Of a DNA stretch of 9,657 nt, positions 1-6,087 are shown piece after piece (positions within the stretch are counted from its first letter, which is position 1; each line of letters begins with the position of its first letter). A program made the position numbers and the translations under genes. This DNA comes from JARROD01 sp037384225 (GTDB lineage Bacteria; Pseudomonadota; Gammaproteobacteria; Pseudomonadales; Cellvibrionaceae), in NCBI GenBank assembly GCA_037384225.1, contig JARROD010000256.1, forward strand, positions 1-9,657. Direction: 5' to 3'. Below the pieces are notes generated by a model that was not told the origin of the DNA, made no database searches, and saw only the letters and a list, made by a program, of their open reading frames with translations.

Positions 1-1
1 G

Positions 2-661
2 CGGGATTTTGTTAACGGCATGACCATGCCGCCGAGAATTACCAGTATTAAAAACTTTTTCAGCTACGCAACCAGCGTTGACTGGGGATTACATATGCTG
101 CTGAATCCCAATTTTAAACTGGCCAACGTCGAACACCGCGTCGATGCCTTGGGCAAGGGGGCGATGGGCCTGATCGACTACCTTAACAGTCAGTTCGACC
201 GCAGCGTAACCTGGAAAGATGCAGCCTGGCTGGTCAAGCAGTGGAATGGGCCATTTGTGCTTAAAGGTTTGCAGAGCGCCGAAGATGCCAAAAGGGCACT
301 GGATATCGGTGCGACGGGTATCATGATCTCCAACCACGGCGGCCGCCAATTGGAATCGACTCCAGCGCCGATTGATTGTGTTGCCGCGATGCGCGACGCC
401 GTTGGCGATAAATTGGAATTGATCGTCGACGGCGGTATTCGTCGTGGCACCCACGTCATTAAGGCGTTGGCAGAAGGTGCGGATGCCTGCTCTATCGGTC
501 GCAGTTATCTCTACGGCCTGGCGGCAGGTGGGCAGGCTGGCGTGGAACGCGCGCTTACGTTGTTGAAATCGGAACTGGAGCGTTCACTGGCGCTGCTCGG
601 TGTCGACGATGTCAATAAATTAAACCGGTCACACTTGAAAAAACTATCCATTGCACTTTAG
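2..661 (+). CDS. FMN-dependent alpha-hydroxyacid dehydrogenase (LldD family), C-terminal part
   Basis: This is the C-terminal part of a flavoenzyme that oxidises an L-2-hydroxyacid (lactate, mandelate or glycolate type) to the 2-oxoacid. The frame is open to the left edge, where it reads R-D-F-V-N-G before the first Met at 20. That matches the family segment R-D-x-x-x-G-x-x-x-P-P, so the true start lies outside the window. Visible family motifs, numbered from the Met at 20: the FMN-contacting Lys of VLKGL (K82), the signature SNHGGRQL (104-111) with catalytic His106 and substrate Arg109, DGGIRRG (137-143), and the FMN phosphate-binding IGRSYLYGL (159-167). The usual D after SNHGGRQL is E here. 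The C-terminus is complete and ends at TAG. The gene converges on the next gene with a gap of only 22 bases. The exact substrate cannot be told from sequence. The family is very likely, lldD orthology is not shown. Confidence 0.93.
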   Translation, partial: RDFVNGMTMPPRITSIKNFFSYATSVDWGLHMLLNPNFKLANVEHRVDALGKGAMGLIDYLNSQFDRSVTWKDAAWLVKQWNGPFVLKGLQSAEDAKRALDIGATGIMISNHGGRQLESTPAPIDCVAAMRDAVGDKLELIVDGGIRRGTHVIKALAEGADACSIGRSYLYGLAAGGQAGVERALTLLKSELERSLALLGVDDVNKLNRSHLKKLSIAL

Positions 662-683
662 GGAGTTATTTCGTGCACGTCCC

Positions 684-1838
684 TTAGGCTGTCATTACAG
701 GCAGCCACTTCTGTTCAGAACGGCTGGCCGCAAGAACGCTTTCTATAAACGCCATACCCCGCAACGCCGCATCGATGCCGGGAACGTCCAGATCTTTATC
801 TGCGACAACACCACTTTGTTTGGCCAGAATGTGCGCGGCAAAATTGCGATAGATATTGGCAAAGGCTTCCAGGTAGCCCTCAGGGTGCCCGGCGGGCGTG
901 CGGGTGTTTAACCGGCTGGTTTGCGACAAGGTACCGACACCTGTACGCCGCATTTGCGTGGCTTGATCGGGGTACTTCAACCATAGGGTATTGGGTTCCA
1001 ACTGCGACCAGCTCAAGCTGGCTTTGTCGCCATAAACACGAATGCTCAGGTTGTTTTCATCGCCGATACAAATTTGGCTGGCGAGCAGAACCCCTTTCGC
1101 CCCATTGGCGAATTTTAACAACACGGTGCCGTCATCATCCAATTGCCGGCCGGGGACAACCGTATTGATATCGGCACAGACGTGGGATATTTCTCCGCAC
1201 AGGTACTCCGCCAAATTAGCGGCATGCACACCGATATCCCCCATACAGCAACTTCTGCCGGACTGGGCGGGGTCCAGACGCCAGGCGGCCTGCTTGTTGT
1301 CCGGTTCCGGTGGAAAAGCCAACCAGCCCTGCGTGTACTCGGCAACGACTTTGCGAATATTGCCAAGCTCACCGGCGGCAATCAGGGCTTTGGCTTCTTT
1401 TACCATGGGGTAGCCAGTATACACATGGGTGAGCCCGTATAAACAGTTAGCGTTGTTGAGGGCGCCGGCAAGTGTGTTTGCTTCGGCCAGATTCAGGGTG
1501 GCCGGTTTATCGGAAATCACGTGAAAACCGTGCTCCAACGCCATCATGGCAACGGGAAAATGCAGATGATTTGGGGTAACAATAGCGACGAAATCCATGC
1601 GTTGTTCGGCGGGCATAGCGGCCTCACGGGCAAACATTTCCGCATAGGATGCATAGCAGCGCTGCGTTGCCAGGTGCAATGCCTGGCCGGATCTTTTCGA
1701 GCGTTCGGCATCGTGGCTGAAGGCACCGCAGACCAGTTCGATCTCGCCGTCCATCGCCGCCGCCAGACGATGGACACTGCCAATAAAGGCACCTTCACCA
1801 CCACCGACCATACCCATTTTTAATTTTTTACTTAACAT
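684..1838 (-). CDS. Gfo/Idh/MocA family NAD(P)-dependent oxidoreductase
   Basis: Predicted cytoplasmic 384-residue dehydrogenase of the glucose-fructose oxidoreductase/inositol dehydrogenase family. Members usually oxidise or reduce a sugar, inositol or related polyol with a nicotinamide cofactor. The N-terminal Rossmann motif GGGEGAFIG (residues 12-20) is followed by SVHR. Next come TPNHLH (88-93), the catalytic-Lys motif DKPA (110-113, K111) and GDIGVHAAN (200-208) with the conserved Asp201 and His205. The length is normal for the family. An in-frame TTG at 1859 would add seven residues. I chose the ATG at 1838 because family members begin just before the Rossmann strand. Neither start has a clear Shine-Dalgarno sequence. 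The gene lies downstream of the KaiB-like frame on the same strand, after 149 non-coding bases, so it may have its own promoter. The substrate is unknown. Proximity to hydroxyacid enzymes only hints at carbohydrate or organic-acid catabolism. Confidence 0.92.
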   Translation of the reverse strand: MLSKKLKMGMVGGGEGAFIGSVHRLAAAMDGEIELVCGAFSHDAERSKRSGQALHLATQRCYASYAEMFAREAAMPAEQRMDFVAIVTPNHLHFPVAMMALEHGFHVISDKPATLNLAEANTLAGALNNANCLYGLTHVYTGYPMVKEAKALIAAGELGNIRKVVAEYTQGWLAFPPEPDNKQAAWRLDPAQSGRSCCMGDIGVHAANLAEYLCGEISHVCADINTVVPGRQLDDDGTVLLKFANGAKGVLLASQICIGDENNLSIRVYGDKASLSWSQLEPNTLWLKYPDQATQMRRTGVGTLSQTSRLNTRTPAGHPEGYLEAFANIYRNFAAHILAKQSGVVADKDLDVPGIDAALRGMAFIESVLAASRSEQKWLPVMTA

Positions 1839-1934
1839 ATGTTTTACTGAAAACGTCAATTAGTATGAGGCCTTAGCATAGGGGAAAGTCGCGGCCGGGA
1901 ATTAATACAAAATCGTTTTTGGCTAGGACAAATT

Positions 1935-1966
1935 CAGCGTTATACGCTGCTTGCGCCCGCGCGGGC
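1935..1966. repeat. Two adjacent inverted repeats in the gap between the KaiB-like frame and the oxidoreductase gene
   Basis: The first is a perfect 6-bp stem with a 3-base loop, CAGCGT-TAT-ACGCTG (1935-1949). The second is the fully self-complementary GCCCGCGCGGGC (1955-1966). Both fall within the 149-base gap after the KaiB-like stop codon. A weak terminator for the upstream minus-strand unit is possible. However, neither stem is followed by a real T-run on the minus strand (the first is followed by AATTTGT). The role is unproven. Confidence 0.3.
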
Positions 1967-1987
1967 CCTTATTGGCTCTGGGCAGGT

Positions 1988-2248
1988 TCAGGGCAACTGC
2001 AGTGCGACCAACACTTCCCGGCAGTTGGACAGATCGCCCAGAATGCGGCGCAACGGCGGCGGCGCGTACTTGATCAGCGTCGGCGTGGCGATAACGGCAT
2101 CCTGCTCGGCCGCTTCCGGACACTCTTTCACATCGATAATGTTTAACCGACAGCGGCCCGCCAGTTCGTTGTCACAAATGCCCTGAATGGATGCGATAGT
2201 ATGAGAGGATTGTGCCGATTTGGAAAACACATAGAGCGTTAAACCCAC
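1988..2248 (-). CDS. KaiB-like (thioredoxin-like) domain, probably the detached C-terminus of the adjacent GGDEF-EAL protein
   Basis: The 86-residue frame matches the KaiB family along its length. It has LTLYV (3-7), NIIDV (36-40), the cis-proline segment ATPTL (54-58), PPPLRRILGDLSN (63-75) and VLVAL (79-83). KaiB is the small clock protein that switches fold and binds KaiC in cyanobacteria. Proteobacterial homologues also exist outside clocks and are poorly understood. The start at 2248 is a GTG with only a weak AGCGAG before it, and there is no ATG in this frame. The frame stays open upstream to 2302, reading R-P-L-E and then an Asn/Asp-rich linker, and it overlaps the end of the GGDEF-EAL gene. 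I therefore suspect it was, or is, the C-terminal domain of that protein. By alignment to cyanobacterial KaiB from memory, the fold-switch residues Gly89 and Asp91 are Ala82 and Gln84 here. No kaiC is in the window. The homology is strong, independent expression is doubtful. Confidence 0.8.
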   Translation of the reverse strand: MGLTLYVFSKSAQSSHTIASIQGICDNELAGRCRLNIIDVKECPEAAEQDAVIATPTLIKYAPPPLRRILGDLSNCREVLVALQLP

Positions 2249-2284
2249 CTCGCTGTTGTCAGTGTCCGCAGCATTTTTATTGGC

Positions 2285-2305
2285 TTTTTCTAGGGGGCGC
2301 GTTCA
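2285..2305 (-). other. Frame break between EAL domain and KaiB-like domain (C5 run next to TAG)
   Basis: On the minus strand the EAL frame reads GAA CGC GCC CCC TAG. In the -1 frame the same bases read CGC CCC CTA GAA (R-P-L-E) and stay open through the whole KaiB-like domain. One extra base in the C5 run (2293-2297) would join the two frames. The conserved EAL segment QGYxxx that should precede RPL is absent. This fits a net loss of 3n+1 bases (about 22 if seven residues were lost). Because the P-site CCC can re-pair one base back on CCC with TAG in the A site, -1 ribosomal slippage is a second possibility. Confidence 0.55.
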
Positions 2306-4518
2306 CAACCGTAATCCTGCAGGCAATTCAACTGAGCCTCCTCTTCGACGCCTTCGGCAATGACCTGCAATTGCATACTATTGGCCATGGCCATCACGGC
2401 GCGCGCGATCGATGCGGTGTTGGTATCGGTAGTAATATCGCGCACGAAACTGATATCCAACTTCAGGCAATCAAAGGCAAATTCGCGCAAGTGAGCCAGA
2501 CCCGAATAGCCAGTGCCAAAATCATCGACTGCCAGGCGCACCCCCAGCGCTTTGATGCGATCCAGTTGTTTGCGCATGTATTCGCTATTGTGCATGATCG
2601 CACTTTCGGTCAGTTCGACCTCAATAAGCTGTGGAGACAAGCCGGTTTCTTCAATAATATTCCGCAGACAGGCCTCGAAACTGGAAGTGGCCAATTGCTT
2701 GGCGGAAAGATTTACCGATATGGTTATAGGACGCAGGCACGCCTGCTGCCATTTGCTGGCTTCGCGACAGGCCGTGCGCAGCATCCATTCGCCCAGAGGA
2801 ACGATCAACCCGGTTTGTTCCGCGACGGAAATAAACTCTCCCGGCGCAATTAGGCCGCGTTGCGGATGTCGCAAACGCAACAGCGCTTCCGCCCCCACTA
2901 ATTCACCGCTCGGTAGATCGACCTGAGGCTGATACAACGCCACCAGTTGATTTTCCTCCAACGCGGTGCGCAAACGCATTTCAATCTCAAAGCGTTGATT
3001 GACCCGGGCGTTGAGTTCGGCGGTAAAAAACTGGAACTGATTGCGGCCCTCCTCCTTGGCGCGGTACATGGCCGCGTCCGCGTGCTGGATCAATGTATCC
3101 GGATCATCGCTGTCGCGCGGATACAGACTCACACCGATGCTGGTCGAAACGCGCAATTCATGCGCCTGCAGCAGCACCGGTTTGGTAACCGCTTTCAAAA
3201 GACGCCTGGCGAACTGCGCCGAGTTATCGGGGCCATTAACACCCGGCAGGATAATGACGAATTCATCGCCGCCATAGCGCACCACTGTGTCTTCGCAACG
3301 CACGCTCTCGGTCAGGCGGTTGGCGACCGCCTGCAACAGCTTGTCACCGACGCGGTGCCCCAGACTGTCGTTAATCACTTTGAACTGGTCCAGATCCAGA
3401 AACATCACCGCTACATCGTGCTTACCGCGACGCGCATGGTTGAGTTCCTGTATCAAGCGGCTGCGCATTAGATTGCGGTTGGGCAACCCGGTCAGGTTGT
3501 CGTGGGTTGCCTGAAACTCTAATTGCACCTGATAGCGTCTGCTATCTTCTTCAGAGGCTTGACGGGCCTGTTCGGCGCGCAGGGAAAAAAGGCCGAAGGC
3601 AAGGTCATCGGCCAGTTGTTCAAGTAAATCCATTTGCTCTTCGTCGAAGGCTTTGCGCTTTCTGACATGAATCACCAGCACACCGAGCGCCCGCGGGCGA
3701 CAAGGCAACGGCAAAATAATCATGGAGCGTTCGTCGCGACAGCGGGATGAATGGGTGAGTTCGTCAACGCTGCATAAATGCTTACAATCTAAACAGACAA
3801 GCCGTGTGTTTCCCTGTTCGAGTGTGTTATTGACAAAATGCCAGTCATTATCGATAAGCCTACCCACGATATCCGTGTAGCCGCCTTTCCCTGACAGCTC
3901 ACCGGCATAGGCACAGGGAGCGATTTTATTGCCGTCGGCAAGTCCTACCCAGGCGTGCTGGTAATGCCCCAGCGTTACCAGTTTACTGCAAAAGGCCTCT
4001 ATCAGCGCCGCTTCGTTACTGGCACGAACCAGTACCTGTTTGCACTGGGACAACACGGCCAAAGTGTGGTTGCTCCGCTGCAACAACAGTTCGCGGTGAC
4101 GGTGCTCAGTAACATCGTTGAGTGTTACCAAAAACGCGGACTGATTCATCCATTGCAGAGACACGGAGCGCATTTCAGCGATGGCGACACCACCGTCACT
4201 TTGCGGAATTTCCACTTCCGCAAAACCGTCCCGCAACAGCGGCAGGCCAAAGGGCAACCCGTCCAGAGATTCCCGCCTGCGACAGAGAATACGCTCCACC
4301 GCGGGATTGGCATACAAGATAGTGCCTGTCTCACTGACAACAAGCATACCGTTCACTTCTTTTTCAATAATTGCACGAAACCGCCCAACTTTGCCACTGA
4401 ACAACGCCGCCGAGGCGGCGTTGGCAAAAAGAAGTTCACCCCTGTGGCTGATCCGTATAACGGGGTGTGGATTTTTAAGCGACAGGCTTGCCCAAAACCC
4501 AAATTGTTCATGATCCAT
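2290..4518 (-). CDS. PAS-GAF-GGDEF-EAL cyclic-di-GMP signalling protein with truncated EAL domain
   Basis: A 742-residue predicted cytoplasmic sensor/effector of cyclic-di-GMP turnover, with no membrane segments. The order is a short PAS-like start (about 15-45), a PAS domain (49-140), a GAF domain (about 150-315), GGDEF (334-499) and EAL (510-742). The cyclase motif RYGGDEF is intact (GGDEF 416-420). The inhibitory I-site RCED (407-410) sits five residues before it. In the EAL domain E544 of EALLR, N603 (SVNLS), ELTES (635-639), D665-D666 (DDFGTGYSGL), K686 (KLD) and E722-E725 (EGVE) are all present. The protein then ends at YGCERAP, so the conserved QGYxxxRPL strand and final helix are missing. 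The GAF domain has an unusual Cys cluster (C242, C245, C249, C260). The start is the ATG at 4518, which has a poor Shine-Dalgarno (GAG very close to the start). The KaiB-like domain follows directly in another frame. Predicted: active cyclase, impaired phosphodiesterase. Confidence 0.93.
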   Translation of the reverse strand: MDHEQFGFWASLSLKNPHPVIRISHRGELLFANAASAALFSGKVGRFRAIIEKEVNGMLVVSETGTILYANPAVERILCRRRESLDGLPFGLPLLRDGFAEVEIPQSDGGVAIAEMRSVSLQWMNQSAFLVTLNDVTEHRHRELLLQRSNHTLAVLSQCKQVLVRASNEAALIEAFCSKLVTLGHYQHAWVGLADGNKIAPCAYAGELSGKGGYTDIVGRLIDNDWHFVNNTLEQGNTRLVCLDCKHLCSVDELTHSSRCRDERSMIILPLPCRPRALGVLVIHVRKRKAFDEEQMDLLEQLADDLAFGLFSLRAEQARQASEEDSRRYQVQLEFQATHDNLTGLPNRNLMRSRLIQELNHARRGKHDVAVMFLDLDQFKVINDSLGHRVGDKLLQAVANRLTESVRCEDTVVRYGGDEFVIILPGVNGPDNSAQFARRLLKAVTKPVLLQAHELRVSTSIGVSLYPRDSDDPDTLIQHADAAMYRAKEEGRNQFQFFTAELNARVNQRFEIEMRLRTALEENQLVALYQPQVDLPSGELVGAEALLRLRHPQRGLIAPGEFISVAEQTGLIVPLGEWMLRTACREASKWQQACLRPITISVNLSAKQLATSSFEACLRNIIEETGLSPQLIEVELTESAIMHNSEYMRKQLDRIKALGVRLAVDDFGTGYSGLAHLREFAFDCLKLDISFVRDITTDTNTASIARAVMAMANSMQLQVIAEGVEEEAQLNCLQDYGCERAP

Positions 4519-4541
4519 CTCGGCAATTACTCATTGTTTTT

Positions 4542-4560
4542 TTGAACAATACCGGTTCAA
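4542..4560. promoter_or_regulatory. Perfect inverted repeat TTGAAC-N7-GTTCAA upstream of the GGDEF-EAL gene
   Basis: A 6-bp perfect dyad with a 7-base spacer lies 24 bases before the ATG at 4518, in the 124-base gap after the D-lactate-dehydrogenase-like gene. On the minus strand it is followed by A residues, not T residues, so it does not look like a terminator of the upstream unit. Its symmetry and position suit an operator or a 5'-leader hairpin for the signalling gene. No clear -35/-10 pair could be assigned in the gap. Function is inferred only. Confidence 0.3.
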
Positions 4561-4642
4561 TCCAAATAACTAAACAGGAATGGCCACAATCTCCTAATGC
4601 TAGATTAAGAATGGATAATGTTCCAATTCGCTTTAGACATCG

Positions 4643-6085
4643 TCAAACCGAGATAACCTTCCCCGGATTCAGGATATTTTCAGGGTCGAGCGCTTTTTTC
4701 AGGATTTTCATCACTTCGATTTCCTCCGGTGTGCGACTGACCGATAAGTGAGATTTCTTATCCAATCCAATACCGTGCTCGGCCGAGATAACGCCATTGC
4801 GCCCGCGTAACTCCCCGTAGACAATATCTTCAACCTTATCGCGAACAACCTTTTCATTGCTGCCCACTGCGATAACCAGATGCAAATTCCCATCACCCAC
4901 ATGACCGAATACAAAGCATTTGAAATCGGGCCAGCCCCGCTCCAGTCGACTGCGGACGTCGCTTACATAGCCCTCCATCTGATCGATGGAAACACTGACG
5001 TCGTAGATAAAAATAGGATAGTGAGCGATCAGCGCTTCGACATCGTCGCGAATTTCCCAGAGCGCATTTCTCTCCGCGTTGGACTTGGCAAGCACCGCAT
5101 CGACGATCAAGCCGGATTGTAAAAATTCCTCCAGCGTCCGTTCGAAGCGGCGGGCATCGGATGCGGGATCCGAACCTAGCAGTTCCACAAGCACATAGTA
5201 CGGGTATTGCTCTGCAAACGGCGGCTTGTGTTTATCACTGTAGTCGAATACCTGTCGAAAAAACGATTGCCACATGACTTCAAAACTGCTGAGATCGCTC
5301 CCCAGTGCGCCCTCAGAACGGTGCAAAAGCGAGATGACCGATGCAAAGTCATTCACCGCCAGCAACGCGGTCTCCCGGCTTTTCGGCGCTGGCCGCAAAC
5401 GCAGCACCGTCCGGGTAACGATTCCAAGCGTGCCTTCGCTGCCGATAAAAAGTTGCTTCAAATCGTAGCCGGTGTTGTTTTTCAATACCTTTTTCATCGA
5501 TGTTAAAACAGTCCCGTCGGCGAGCACCACTTCCAGTCCCAAAATCATCTGCCGGATCATACCAAAACGCAGTACACTGTTGCCGCCTGCATTGGTGGCG
5601 ATGTTGCCGCCGATGGTCGCCGAGCCCCGGGCGCCCAAATCCAGTGGAAACAGCAGATCCTTTTCACTCACCGCCTCCTGAACAACCTGCAAAGGCACTC
5701 CGGCCTGCACGGTGATGGTATTGTTTTGCGTGTCAATTTCCTCGATTTGATTGAGCCGCTCGAGTGAAAGGCCGATATCACCGGGCTGCGTAATACAACC
5801 GCCAACCATGCCGGTAACGCCACCCAGCGGCACGATGCGCTGGCGGTGCTTGTGGCAGGTGCGCATAACCGCGGCCACCTCTTCGGTGCTCGAGGGACGG
5901 ACAATGACCCGCGCCCGGCAAAAAGAGCCGGAAGCGAGATCGCTGTGGCGCTTGGAGGCCTCTTCCTCTTCTATCAACGCACCGTCGCTGAGGATTTCAC
6001 GCAGTTCGGTGATCACCTCGTCAGCGGAAGTACAGCGCACCGCACTGTCATCTCCCGAGTCTACTCCCGTAGTTGTTTTATTCAT
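4643..6085 (-). CDS. FAD-linked D-2-hydroxyacid dehydrogenase (GlcD / D-lactate dehydrogenase family)
   Basis: A 480-residue flavoprotein of the vanillyl-alcohol-oxidase fold, predicted to oxidise a D-2-hydroxyacid (D-lactate, glycolate or D-2-hydroxyglutarate type) to the 2-oxoacid. The N-terminal FAD-binding (PCMH) domain shows VPLGGVTGMVGG (85-96), TIGGNIATNAGG (157-168) and IGSEGTLGIVT (214-224). The C-terminal FAD-oxidase domain shows FGHVGDGNLH (393-402) with the metal/substrate histidines H395 and H402, AEHGIG (435-440), and the closing signature LDPENILNPGK (466-476). The length is normal for the family. The ATG at 6085 lies two bases after the TAA of the ThDP gene and has a perfect Shine-Dalgarno inside that gene, so the two genes are cotranscribed and probably translationally coupled. 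The pairing suggests it feeds, or is fed by, the 2-oxoacid used by the ThDP enzyme. The specific substrate is not determinable. Confidence 0.94.
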   Translation of the reverse strand: MNKTTTGVDSGDDSAVRCTSADEVITELREILSDGALIEEEEASKRHSDLASGSFCRARVIVRPSSTEEVAAVMRTCHKHRQRIVPLGGVTGMVGGCITQPGDIGLSLERLNQIEEIDTQNNTITVQAGVPLQVVQEAVSEKDLLFPLDLGARGSATIGGNIATNAGGNSVLRFGMIRQMILGLEVVLADGTVLTSMKKVLKNNTGYDLKQLFIGSEGTLGIVTRTVLRLRPAPKSRETALLAVNDFASVISLLHRSEGALGSDLSSFEVMWQSFFRQVFDYSDKHKPPFAEQYPYYVLVELLGSDPASDARRFERTLEEFLQSGLIVDAVLAKSNAERNALWEIRDDVEALIAHYPIFIYDVSVSIDQMEGYVSDVRSRLERGWPDFKCFVFGHVGDGNLHLVIAVGSNEKVVRDKVEDIVYGELRGRNGVISAEHGIGLDKKSHLSVSRTPEEIEVMKILKKALDPENILNPGKVISV

Positions 6086-6087
6086 TG

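Noticed and set aside
662..683. Hairpin in the 22-base convergent gap (GGGA...TCCC with CGTGCACG)
   Set aside because: The arms are only 4 bp apart from a small palindrome, and there is no T-run. This is likely chance.
651..911. An 86-codon plus-strand frame after the LldD-like gene
   Set aside because: It is antisense to the end of the Gfo/Idh/MocA gene and shows no family features.
2212..2853. A 213-codon open frame on the plus strand
   Set aside because: It lies opposite the GGDEF-EAL and KaiB coding frames, has no recognisable motifs and is explained by antisense codon bias. The same holds for the long plus-strand frames at 2947-3471, 3955-4545 and 6103-6660.
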